Of a DNA stretch of 64,000 nucleotides, positions 45,444 through 64,000 are shown piece after piece. The stretch lies in contig NC_134441.1 of NCBI RefSeq assembly GCF_030867145.1, positions 8,726,992-8,790,991 of the forward strand, in the 5' to 3' direction. The notes below the pieces were generated by a model that saw only the letters and a list, made by a program, of their open reading frames with translations, was not told the DNA's origin and ran no database searches. Origin of the DNA: Opisthocomus hoazin. Lineage: Eukaryota > Chordata > Aves > Opisthocomiformes > Opisthocomidae. Both the position numbers and the translations under genes were made by a program. Positions within the stretch are counted from its first letter, which is position 1. Each line of letters opens with the position of its first letter.

Positions 45444-46036
45444 CACAGAATCACAGAATGTTGGGGGTTGGCAGGGACCTCTGTGGGTCCCCCAGCCCAA
45501 CCCCCTGCCCAAGCAGGGTCACCCAGAGCAGGCTGCACAGCACCGCGGCCAGGCGGAGCTGGAATATCTCCAGAGAAGGAGACTCCACAGCCTCCCTGGG
45601 CAGCCTGGGCCAGGGCTCCGTCACCCTCAGAGGGAAGAAGTTCTTCCTCATCTTCAGCTGGAGCTTCCTCTGCTCCAGTTTGTGCCCATTGCCCCTTGTC
45701 CTGTCGCTGGGCACCACTGGAAAGAGTCTGGCCCCGTCCTCCTGACCCCCACCCTGCAGATATTTATACGCATTTATAAGGTCCCCTCTCAGCCTTCTCT
45801 TCTCCAGGCTGAACAAGCCCAGCTGCCTCAGCCTCTCCTCGTAGCAGAGATGCTCCAGGCCCCTCCTCATCCTCGCAGCCCTGCGCTGGACTCTCTCCAG
45901 TAGCTCCTCATCTTTCTTGAACTGGGGAGCCCAGCACTGGACCCAGCACTGCAGATGGGGCCTCCCCAGGGCAGAGCAGAGGGGGAGGAGACCCTCCCTG
46001 ACCTGCTGCCCACACTCCTCCTCATGCACCCCAGCA
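45444..46036 (-). mobile_element. CR1 LINE 3' fragment, about 590 bp
   Basis: On the plus strand the element begins TCACAGAATCACAGAATG, the reverse complement of the CR1 tail octamers, and runs through GGGTCACCCAGAGCAGGCTG and CTTCTCTTCTCCAGGCTGAA to CCTGACCTGCTGCCCACAC. Read on the minus strand it is the C-terminal part of the CR1 reverse-transcriptase ORF plus the 3' UTR, with an open stretch of about 190 codons ([20 protein letters not shown]). It is 5'-truncated. It is the longest and best-preserved CR1 copy in the window. Confidence 0.93.
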
Positions 46037-46564
46037 GGGAGGGGGGTTTTGTCTTCGGCGTTTTGGTGCTGAACCTGCCAAAGTAACAGATTCCTTCACA
46101 GTATTTCTCTCCCGGAGCTGAGTCCCCGCGCGGGGAGGACGTGGCAGAGGGTTATGTGAATCTCGATTACAGCACACGAAAGGAGACTGAAACGCGGGCC
46201 GGGCTGGCAGGTTGCAGTCCCCGGGGGGCCGGCTGTGCGCCCAGCTCTGCGGGAAGCCGTGGCTGCGTCCCTGCGTCCCCCGGGCAGACGCGGGCTCCGG
46301 GCCTTCCCCCACGCCGTGCAGAGCAGGGCCCAGGCCTTACCCGCTTGGCCACACCGTGCGCGGGAGGCACTGGGCACGAAGGCACGTGCTGCCCGGCCAC
46401 GCCGTGCCACCGCGCACCCCTGCCCGCCCGCGTCCGGCTCGGGGCCAGCACGTCAGGGCTCGGGCTGGAGAGGCCTCACGAGCGCCGGCATCGCCCGCCC
46501 GTGACGGCGTCCGGGCACGGATCCACCCGGGCCGCTGCCAGGGCTGCGCAACCCTCCCGGGGGC

Positions 46565-46945
46565 TGGGGCTGCGGGCAGGGGTCACAGGCAGGGCTGTGG
46601 GCAGGGGATGCGGGCAGGGGTCACAGGCAGGGCTGTGGGCAGGGGATGCAGGCAGGGTTCCATTAAGGGATGCAGGCAGGGGCTGCGGGCAGGGGATGCG
46701 GGCAGGGTGATGTGGGCAGGGATGCGGGCAGGGGATGCGGGCAGGGTGATGCGGGCAGGGGATGCGGGCAGGGGATGCGGGCAGGGCTCCAGGCAGGGAA
46801 TGCAGGCAGGGTGATGCGGGCAGGGATGCGGGCAGGGGATGCCGGCAGGGTGATGCGGGCAGGGATGCGGGCAGGGGATGCCGGCAGGGTGATGCGGGCA
46901 GGGAAGCGGGCAGGGTGATGCGGGCAGGGCTCCGGGCAGGTCCCG
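46565..46945. repeat. GGGCAGGGATGC minisatellite upstream of DDHD2
   Basis: Units of 11-13 bases (GGGCAGGGGATGC, GGGCAGGGTGATGC) repeat about 30 times and end shortly before the DDHD2 CpG island. The G-rich strand has many GGG runs. Confidence 0.9.
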
Positions 46946-47219
46946 CTCCCCCGGGCCGGCCCCCGCGTGACGGCGCGCGGCGCGCGGCGGGGCGGGGCCG
47001 GGCGGACAGCGCCGCCCCAGGCTGGGCGGTCCCGCGCCGCAGCGGGGCCTGCCGGGCCGGGCCGGGCCGCGCCGCCGGAGCAGCGTTCGGGGAGGTGGGG
47101 GGGCTGCGGACCCCCGGACACGCGCGATCGCGAGGGGCGGCGGAGGGGGGGAGGCACCCGCACGGCCGGACCCCCCGCGACCCCCGGCTGCGGCGAGCGG
47201 GGGATTGCGGGGCAGCGCG
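46946..47219 (+). promoter_or_regulatory. DDHD2: DDHD2 CpG-island promoter
   Basis: This is a very CpG-dense block (GGGCGGGGCCGGGCGG, repeated GGGCCGG) directly before the DDHD2 start codon, without a TATA box. The GGGCGG boxes fit Sp1. The exact start site cannot be set from sequence. Confidence 0.5.
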
Positions 47220-56389
<9,170 letters not shown>

Positions 56390-58275
56390 CCGCCCTGCGC
56401 TGTTCTGGCTGCGTGATGTAAGTCACCTTGCCTGCGCCTTCCTTCCAAATCTAGGACACCTCAGAGGACATCTGGGCCGTTTGATGGAATCATACTCCTT
56501 ATTTACAACACTGTGCCTAAGGCAGGAGTTTGTGTCAGGCTTTTTTCTTTGGCCTGTCAGCACGTTTGGGTTCTCTCATCCTGCACATGGGCACTATTGG
56601 ACACGAGGAGAGTGAACAAACTGCTGCTGCTGAAGCTAAGGGCAGTGGCAACGGCGCGCGGCTGCGATCGGTTCAGTCCAAGGGACCGCCCAGCCGCGTG
56701 TCCCGTACCCCAGGCCTCCCGCGCCAAACCCTTCTGATCTAGAGGTGGCAAACCAGAGCGTGGACCCTGCGGTTCGTGCAGGGCGGGGCTGTTTTCACCC
56801 TCTGCTCCCGGCTGCTGGCTGAGGGCAGGCTGGGGTAAGGCGCGTCCTGCTCTTCTCTTGTCCTCGAAGCCCAGCGCTGGTGGTTGCTGGGTCGGGAGGC
56901 TGGGCTGGGCGGATGTTGGTCTGCCCTAGGGCAGCTGTTCCGATGTTCTCCTTTTGCTTTCTTAGATCCAATTCAACTGAGCACTCACCAGGAAAGTCCA
57001 GATTTCTTCTCTGCCTTCCTCCCTCCTCCGCTGCTGTGTCCCGCATGCTGTTTCCCGAGTACTTGCTGCTACCTGGAGATAAGGACAGTTTTCCTCCATT
57101 TTGGGTAGGGTGTGTGCGGGGGGAAATACGAAGGGGAAACGCTTCGGCTCAAGCACACACAGCACTGGCACGGTGGCTCCCTGTGGCGACGTGTACTCTC
57201 AACCCTCCACCCTGTAAGTGGTGACAGCAGCTCCTCTAGCACCGAAGCAGAGTTGCTGTCCGGGCTGGGAACCCCCATCGAGGGCCTGGCGTCATGAGGA
57301 AATCCCAGCTGGTGACCCTGAGGAATAAAAGCCTTAAACACACAGTGTGGAGAGAGCAACAGCAGCCTTGTCGAGCAAAGGAGATCGCTGCCGTCCCCCT
57401 GCCGTGGCACAGAGCACCTGCGGCAAGGCGCGCGGCCTCGGGGAGGCGAGGCCCGGGGCACGGGCGTCTGCTGCGAGGCGAGCAGGAACGCGTCTCCCAG
57501 CCCTTCTCATCGCCTCGCATTGCTGCTGCATGGTTTGGGCACCCGTGGCCTGTGCCAGGCGGGACTGCCCCATGCAACACCTCGTGAGAGCGGCATGTGC
57601 CAGCGTGGCTACCGGGATCTCGCGCCAGCCACTGGCTTTGGTTTTAAATATGTGAAACGCAGCCAGCGAAGCCAGAGCCCGGATCCGCAGGGTCTGGACA
57701 CGGTGTCCCCGCGACCCCGCTGCAGAAACGAGCCCAGCTCTGCGGGCAGTGCAGCCCTCGGCTCCGGGGGGACGGGGAGCCCCCGGAGATCCCCCCGTGC
57801 GACCAAGCCGCCCCGGCTGAGGCGGGGGCCGCGGGGCGAGGCAGGGGCAGAGGCTTCAGCGATGTGTAAGGTCGTGGCTGTGACAGCCTTTGGGAAGAGC
57901 CAAACCACTTTCCCTCCCGCTGACTTTTGTCCTGCATGGGGTAAGGAGCCTTTTTTCCAGAGCCTGTTTATTTGTCCTCTGTCGTACTACGTTATTTGCA
58001 CTACTGGAAAGGTTTTGTTTGCAGCCTGCGACCCCCTCCCATCCCGACGGAACGGCAGCTGTTCTTTTACCTGACGGCAGGAGCAGACGCGCGGCTCCGT
58101 CGGCGCCTGAGCTACTGATTGCTAACGCGTCTCCTACAAGAGGAGGAAAAGGAACAGTCTTAACACGGGACACTCTCATGATCGGCTTTTTAAGTTGTGC
58201 ACTTTGTTAAAAAAAAAACAGTTAAATACATTTTAAATGTTATTTAATGTCTTTTCCAGTAAAAGCCAAAATAAA
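56390..58275 (+). other. DDHD2: DDHD2 3' UTR and poly(A) signals
   Basis: No coding frame is recognised after the DDHD2 stop. AATAAA occurs at 57324-57329 and at 58270-58275. The second lies in an AT-rich stretch (58200-58290) typical of a terminal poly(A) region, giving a 3' UTR of up to 1.9 kb. Convergent PLPP5 appears to end at 58870, so about 600 bases separate the two genes. Confidence 0.5.
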
Positions 58276-58869
58276 TAAGTAGATGACTGTTGTGTGTGCA
58301 AGTCTGGGGGAGAGGGAGAGGAGGGCGCTGAATTCCCCCGTGCACAGTTTCAGGGGAAGGCAAAGCCATTTCTCTGATGTCCGTTGAAGCTGCAGGGTGA
58401 GGGAGGGCTCACGGGGCCCCAGCAGACGGTGACGGGTGGCGTGCTCGTCCCTGCCGTGTCCTGAGCCTGGCAGAGGCACCCGTGCCTTGCTCTGCTCCAG
58501 CCTCACCTCTGCCCGTACGTACTGCTCAGCAGTACACGTATCTGTGCAGGAAACTGGTGCCAAAGAACTGCTTACAGCAGCCCTGCACACCGCTGGCCTG
58601 GGCCTTCTCAGCAGCTCTCTACCCTTCCCCTGCCAGAAAACCGAGCGCGGTGCAGGAAACGCCCCGGCGAGGGGTGCTCGCAGGCGCCCTTTCGCCTTCT
58701 GCCGATCGTCGTCTGCACGACCGCACTAACGCTGCAAGGAAAGAGATTCCGAACAAACACCCGCCTGGAAACCCTGAAGGCACACCAGGGGAAATGGCTT
58801 ACACGGCAATCAACCCAGTCCTTGAAGTAAAGTTTTTAGTACCACGGCTCATTTAAAAAATTAAACTCC

Positions 58870-58875
58870 TTTATT
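58870..58875 (-). terminator. PLPP5: PLPP5 poly(A) signal
   Basis: TTTATT on the plus strand gives AATAAA on the minus strand, about 680 bases past the last PLPP5 exon sequence, in an AT-rich patch. It faces the DDHD2 poly(A) signal. Confidence 0.5.
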
Positions 58876-59552
58876 TGACAAATTAGAAAAAATCGGGGCT
58901 AGCACAATAACACAAGTAGCGATCATGCGAGTTCCATCTCCCCAGCTTAACCCACGGTCAGAGGCCACAACCTCGCGCTCATTACTCCCAATTAGCTCAG
59001 CTGTGATTAAAAAGCTGGACTTAAACCCGGCACCAGGAGCAGGTCTGGCGCTTCGCTCCGACACGTGCTTCCCACGGGAAGGGACGGGACAGCTCGGCTG
59101 GACGGGAGGTGGCTGATGGTGCCTGCAGGGCTGGACACCACAGCACCCGCTGGCGGGGCACACCAGATCGTCACGTTTCCCCAGCTCTCGCTTCAGCCCC
59201 TTCCGTGCCCCGGCTGTCCTCCCGCGGGCTCGCACGCCTCACGCCTCGCCGAAGGGAGGGACGCCTGCGGAACCCGGCTCAACGGAGCAGCGCAGGCCCC
59301 CGCGCAGCACAACTTACCAGCTCTGCGCAGAACGCCTGCTCGCCTTCCGGGTTCATCCTCCCCTGAGCCACTTCTCGCAGACCAAGCTCCCCCAGGCCCT
59401 GGCCCCGGCGCTCAAGGAGCAGCAGGGCAGGTGCCAGCAGGGCAGAGCCCATCGCTCCACGTCCAGGCGAACGCTGGAAGCTGCAGGGTTTTCTTGGTGT
59501 GCTGGCAGTTGGTTGGATTTGTACAGAAATGGTTTGTGGCACATGGAGTCCA

Positions 59553-62500
59553 TCAGAGGGGGTAACACTGCCTGGAGCAGACGTACGCAAGCATGAAGCC
59601 GATCGCTGAGCCAGCCAGCACATCTGCGGGCAAGAGCAGAGCAGAGTTAACTTCCCTTCACCCTCACTGTCCTCGTCGGTGAGTTCTCCAGCAGGCAGCT
59701 TTCCAGCCTGCTCGGAGCTGAGCTGCATCAGCTTGACCCTGGGCTATGAAACGAAGCTTGGCACATATTCCAAAAACAAAGAGAAAGGCACCATTGCCTG
59801 GCAGGCAGCAACAAAACAGTGACCACTGAAGGAGTAATCAAAACCCCACGCTGCCATTGTGTGCTCTGAACACCCCTGGAGCAAGGTGGGCCCCCCGCTC
59901 AGGGCCCCCGGCTGTGCCCCCGCCCCGCTCGCAGGCAGACCCCGACCCACCTTGCCAGTGGTGCTTGTAGTCGCAGGTGCGGGAGATGGCGATGAGGGTG
60001 GCGAGGAAGAGCGGGAGGAGGAAGGCACAGAGCCCTGCTGCCCTGGCCGGGGGTGAAGCACCGCAGCTTCCCGGCTATGCAGAAGGCAGAGAAGGCGAGA
60101 CCAGCGAAGGCGACCGAAGAGAAGCGTTATCACCTCCGAAACAGCTCCGGGCTCTGCCGTGCGCCCGCAGCCAGACCTTCACCCTCTGCTCCCGCGGAAG
60201 GGCTGCAAGCAGACGTCTGTCCTGCCCACGCGAGCCAAGGGAAGCACCAGCTCATGAGCGACGGAGGAGCCATAGACGCCGGTACTTGGTGAGCATCCTC
60301 CTCCCGGGAGCCACAGGTCGCGTTTGTCACCCCACTGCTTTGCCGAGGGAAAGCTGAGGCCCCCAGCCAGGCCAACGAGCCAGGGGTGCAGGAAAGCAAA
60401 CCCAGGCTGCCCTCCCCACAGGCTTCTGCTCACCCTGGTTCTCTGTCTGGGGCTGCAGCGGGTGGGGGGCGTGGGAACCTTACAGGAAGCGTGCCCGCTG
60501 GGGAAGCTCTTGCGTCCCTCGCTCGCTATGCCAGGGTCGCCCGTGCCCACCAGCTCTGCGTTGGCTCGGCCGTCCGGGAAGCATCGATAGAAGAAGTCCG
60601 GCCAGGGCCTAGGGCAGAGAGCAAAGCGCACAGCTCTGCGCGTGCCATGCCCCCGGCACGGTGCTCGGGACGCACCGCGGCACCCAGCCCTCCCACGGAG
60701 CACCGGCACCCGAAGGCGGTCGCAGCCACCTCGCCCAGCTCCCTCCGCTGAGCCAGGGGAAGGCGGCACCACCCGGGCGCGAGGACAGCAGCGTGGAGCA
60801 TCGCGCCCAGCTCCGCTCCCGCCCGGGCAGGGCTCGGCGACGAGAGCCGGATGGGCGGCAGGGCCCGGCCCCGAGGGTCAGCCCTGCGCTGATCCGCCCC
60901 AAACGCCTGGCAACAACCGAATTCCCAGCGGCCTTCAACAGCACGCCGGAGCACGGCGCTCGGGCTGCGGCTCCGCACAGGGAAGTTTTTGCCAGCCCAA
61001 CCACATGGCCCGGGGACATGAAACCATCTCCTCCGCTCCCTGTCCGCCTGCCAGAACGCTCCTCCCTGGTGCAGGCCTGAACGAGCCCATCTAAACGACG
61101 CCCAGCAACAGCAGGTCCCCACCAGTGCTTGTTCTAATATTTAATTGTCTTTACAGCTACAGAACCCACGTTCTTTCCAGGCTGAGTACGTCCAACTTCA
61201 GCTTCTGGCCCGTGCCCGGCTATCGCAGCCCCACCAGCGCGCAGACGTCCCTCCCCTCCCCTCCCCTCCCCTCCCCTCCCCTCCCCTCCCCTCCCCTCCC
61301 CTCCCCTCCCCGCACGGCGCAGCGCGGGAGCAGCAGCTTCTCACCTCCCCACAGCGAGCTTCAGGGCATTCGTGCAAACCCCGCTCAGGGCGAGAGCAAG
61401 GCTGGCAGCTAGGAGAGAGCAGAGAGGTCGCGTCAGCGTCGTCCCCACCTGAACGCGCAGCTTCGAGCACGCCGAGGCGCGGGCAGCGCTCAGGCTTCAG
61501 CTGGAGCCACGCAGCTCGGCTCCGAGGCCCCTGGCACAGCGGCTGTGCCCCAGCAAGGGCAAAGGACTCGTCCGAGACGCCCGGCTCAGCGCTTCGGGGC
61601 AGACCCCTCGGGGCCGCAGCTCTCCGGGACGAGGAGGAGCTCACCTAGGCAGGCTTGCCGCGCGTCCTCTCGGTCGGCGTTCACAAACACCCTTGCCAGG
61701 ATGATGAGCAGTACGGGAGAGAGAAACGCGATGAACTGCCACAGGAGAGGGCTGTTAGGCGTCTGCCAGCGGAGCAGGGTTAAGCCCCGTGCCCAGAACA
61801 CAACGGCCATTGCTCCAGAGGACGACACGCCTTCCTGCCCCAAAGCCAGGCAGCAACCCGCCCTCTTCGCGCAGAATTACGGTTCCGTCGGAGAGCCAAA
61901 GCAGCCGCGCTGTCCTGAGCAGACCCCGATGACCCTGCACTGCGCGGAGCGCGGCCGTCCCTCCCGCATCACCCAGCAGCGCGCAACAGCCCAGGGGCAC
62001 CAGGAAAACACCCCAGGCAGCATCGACGATGCTACAAAGCCCCTCTCTGCCCCTCCTTCCCGTGCTTCGCCCGCTCAGAGCCCGCACCCAGCGGAGCCCG
62101 CCCTGCTCTGAGAAAGCCCGGCACACCCCCAAGCTCTTGCTGTGCTGGGGGCCCCTCCACGGCATCGCCCACAGCACCCCAGCTGTCCCCCCCCCGCAGG
62201 CACGAGGCCGAGCTGTGGCAGCACCCATGCTGCTTGTCAGCAAGAGACACGGGAGCCGCTGGCTCAGAGGCAGCCAGTCATCGTCCCCAACCCCTCAGCG
62301 GCGAGGGGGCTTCACCCCGGGGACGCCCACGGTCTGTCTGACAGGCTCCCACGGACCCCGCGACCACGCGAAGTCTGGCGTACGGCACGCTGCGCAGCGC
62401 CAAATCCGACCGCGACGCCAAGGGGCTGAGTGCCCACCTCTTGCAGGAAGCCAACAGTGCTGTCTGCCAAGAACGCGGCCGCTTGGCCAGCCCGGGAGCC

Positions 62501-63344
62501 ACCGAAACCCCCCTGCTTCAGAGGGAGAGGCAGCCCCTCCAGGGACCACCGCCTGCGCGAAACCCAGCACCCGCAGGCTCACGTCAAACCCTTTAACGGA
62601 GCCCAGAGCCCCAGGGAAAACGTTCTCACAATAAAACCGTAATAAGGCTTTGCCGAAAACAGCTGCTCTGAAGCAGAACGTTCCCTGGCAGCGAGGGACA
62701 CGCTGTCCTCCGCGGCCCTGCCAAGGCAAAGGGGATCGGATGCTGGGCCACAGCGAGAGGCCCCCGCCGGTTTGTAAAAACTCAGCTAAAATCCCAAAGA
62801 CAGCCCCGGAGGCAAAGCCTGGAAAGACGACAGAAGGGACCGCAAACGGCGTCGCGTCTGCAGCGCTGCAGCCCTTCCCGCAACAGCGTCAAGTGCAGCG
62901 GGTGCACGCACCGCACGCCGGCCAGCCAGCAGCGCCGGGCGGGCGAGAAACAGAGCGCGGGACAGGGGACGGGACAGAGGGACGGGACAGAGGGACGGGA
63001 CGTGTGAAAACAGCGCGAGGACCGAGCCGGCGCAGGAGCCGCCGCCGCACTTACGAACGTGGGCAGCGCGGGGACGCGCTCCGCCGCGACGTCGGGGCTC
63101 CGGTACAGCCGCAGCTCCCCGGGCTGCGGGGCGCGGGGAACGGCGGCAGAGCCTCCAGCGCCCTGCGGGGACCAGCAGAAACGGGTCAGGCTGCGGGCAG
63201 GGACCAGCAGCGACCCGCAGGCTGCCCCCGCCCGCACCGCGGGGCCGGGCCGGGCCGGGCGGGGCGCGGGGGGTCCCGGTCCCGCACTCACGCGAACGCG
63301 GCCAGCAGCAGGCCCCGCGCCGCCGCCTCCCCTGCCAGCTCCAT
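59553..63344 (-). pseudogene. PLPP5: PLPP5 (PPAPDC1B) phospholipid phosphatase, apparently disrupted
   Basis: PLPP5 is a membrane lipid phosphatase of the PAP2 family. Seven exons are recognised on the minus strand: 63292-63344, 63055-63162, 61645-61735 (FIAFLSPVLLIILARV), 61345-61408, 60484-60608 ([17 protein letters not shown]), 59951-60113 ([11 protein letters not shown]) and about 59553-59623. Introns agree in phase apart from the lesions. Lesions: exon 2 changes frame between LPPFP and QPGELRLYR; exon 6 follows GG instead of an AG acceptor and changes frame between CFTP and LCAFLLP; the last exon changes frame at a C run before PPLMDSMCHKPF, so reading stops at 59553-59555. In catalytic motif KX6RP the second Arg is Trp (KLAVGRPWP). 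Motifs PSGH and SRX5H remain. It is either a recent pseudogene or a poorly polished sequence; the Trp change favours decay. Confidence 0.75.
61246..61311. repeat. (CCCCT)n microsatellite in PLPP5 intron 4
   Basis: About thirteen perfect CTCCC pentamers lie just beyond PLPP5 exon 4. The run is uninterrupted and therefore probably length-variable. Confidence 0.95.
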
Positions 63345-63566
63345 GGCCGCGACGTGGCGCCGCCGCCGCCCGCCAGGGGGCGGCACGGGGGACAGGGGGC
63401 GGGGCCGGGGGCAGGGACAGGGGGCGGGACCCGGCACCTCGCCCCGCCCCGCCCCTTCCCTCCCTTCCCCGCCGCGGGAGCGGGGAGCCCGGGAGCCCCC
63501 CCGGGGACCGACACCCCCCCCGCCCCCCCCCCCCGGTCGCACCAGCCGTGTCACCGTTGGAACATT
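63345..63566 (-). promoter_or_regulatory. PLPP5: PLPP5 CpG-island promoter
   Basis: A short CpG-rich block with repeated GGGGCGGGG Sp1-type boxes separates the PLPP5 start codon from the next gene's poly(A) signal, only about 230 bases away. No TATA box is seen. Confidence 0.45.
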
Positions 63567-64000
63567 CAGAACGATTTATTGAAGTCAACCTCAAGCAAAA
63601 GTTCAACTCAGTGGAATGTCATTAAAATCCCGTCCAAAGGAACCCTCACGGAAGCAAAGACACATCTGAATTCCAAAGTATTTGTCAAATAAAAAAGGCA
63701 ACATCTCCGTAAATATAATGTACAAAAATTATATGTTCCTACCGTCACACACATCCAGTAAGCAGCTAAAATATTACAGGCAGGTGTAGCTACGCTCTAC
63801 CCCGGCGACAGGACGCTAGCTATGTACAGGTCACCCAAGCTTTACAGGCTTCACACGATGCGAGAGAACATAGGCCCAACAACAAGACCCCCAAAATATC
63901 GTATATCCCAAAGTCTATGCGGCAACATCAAGTCATAATACAGTAATGCCCCAGTGGAACATCGCCAGGGAAAATTAACACTACTTCGTTAGTGTCGAGA
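63567..64000 (-). other. Probable 3' UTR end of the next gene (NSD3 by synteny)
   Basis: The DNA turns abruptly from GC-rich to AT-rich. TTTATT at 63575-63580 gives AATAAA on the minus strand. The rest has no coding frame and contains UTR-like pieces such as AATATAATGTACAAAAATTATA. In human, NSD3 lies next to PLPP5 in the same orientation, so this is most likely the NSD3 3' UTR. No NSD3 coding exon is present to prove it. Confidence 0.45.

Larger units (their letters stand above)
42127..47219. other. BAG4 3' flank and intergenic DNA up to DDHD2
   Basis: No further gene was recognised. The first 0.96 kb is probably BAG4 3' UTR, up to AATAAA at 43085-43090. After that come a 20-bp repeat, a run of 21 C, a CR1 fragment and a GGGCAG-type minisatellite before the DDHD2 CpG island. 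Open frames in this part overlap on both strands and have no recognisable product. Confidence 0.5.

Noticed and set aside
45451-46029. 192-codon minus-strand open frame as a host gene
   Set aside because: The peptide ([20 protein letters not shown]) is the C-terminal end of the CR1 reverse transcriptase ORF.

Overview
The window is a GC-rich piece of a vertebrate nuclear genome, almost certainly a bird. The genes are split by short GT-AG introns. Several interspersed repeats are chicken-repeat-1 (CR1) LINE fragments that end in ATTCTGTGATT-type tails, and the intergenic DNA is short and full of minisatellites. The gene order EIF4EBP1 - ASH2L - STAR - LSM1 - BAG4 - DDHD2 - PLPP5 matches human 8p11 next to FGFR1 and NSD3. 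In chicken this block is, from memory, on a microchromosome (chr 22). No bacterial, organellar or CRISPR features are present.

Layout. 1-4229: last two coding exons of EIF4EBP1 (+) with flanking introns. 4230-9950: intergenic DNA with possible enhancers. 9950-13154: NODAL (-), with minisatellites downstream and in intron 1. 13155-14206: NODAL/ASH2L divergent promoter. 14207-24569: ASH2L (+), sixteen exons, intact. 24760-25290: a nested palindrome between the convergent ASH2L and STAR genes. 25358-27971: STAR (-), seven exons, intact. 27972-31298: intergenic. 31299-33523: fragments of a GRK4/5/6-type receptor kinase (-). 34698-36989: LSM1 (-), complete. 37212-42126: BAG4 (+), sharing a 222-bp promoter with LSM1. 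42127-47219: intergenic with a large CR1 piece. 47220-58275: DDHD2 (+), sixteen exons, intact. 58870-63344: PLPP5 (-), recognisable but damaged. 63567-64000: probably the 3' UTR of the next gene, NSD3 (-).

Two genes here are not in the human block. NODAL lies beside EIF4EBP1, whereas human NODAL lies beside EIF4EBP2, so this copy is best read as a second ohnolog. The kinase lies between STAR and LSM1. GRK4, GRK5 and GRK6 lie in the FGFR3, FGFR2 and FGFR4 paralogous regions, so a GRK in the FGFR1 region looks like the missing fourth ohnolog. It appears to be decaying: the kinase core is well preserved, but several exons are absent.

The genes do not form one pathway. They cover translation control (EIF4EBP1), left-right and mesendoderm signalling (NODAL), H3K4 methylation (ASH2L), steroidogenic cholesterol transport (STAR), receptor desensitisation (GRK-like), mRNA decay (LSM1), HSP70 co-chaperoning (BAG4) and lipid hydrolysis (DDHD2, PLPP5). 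Exon borders were set by hand from splice signals, phase and remembered human orthologues; no database search was run.
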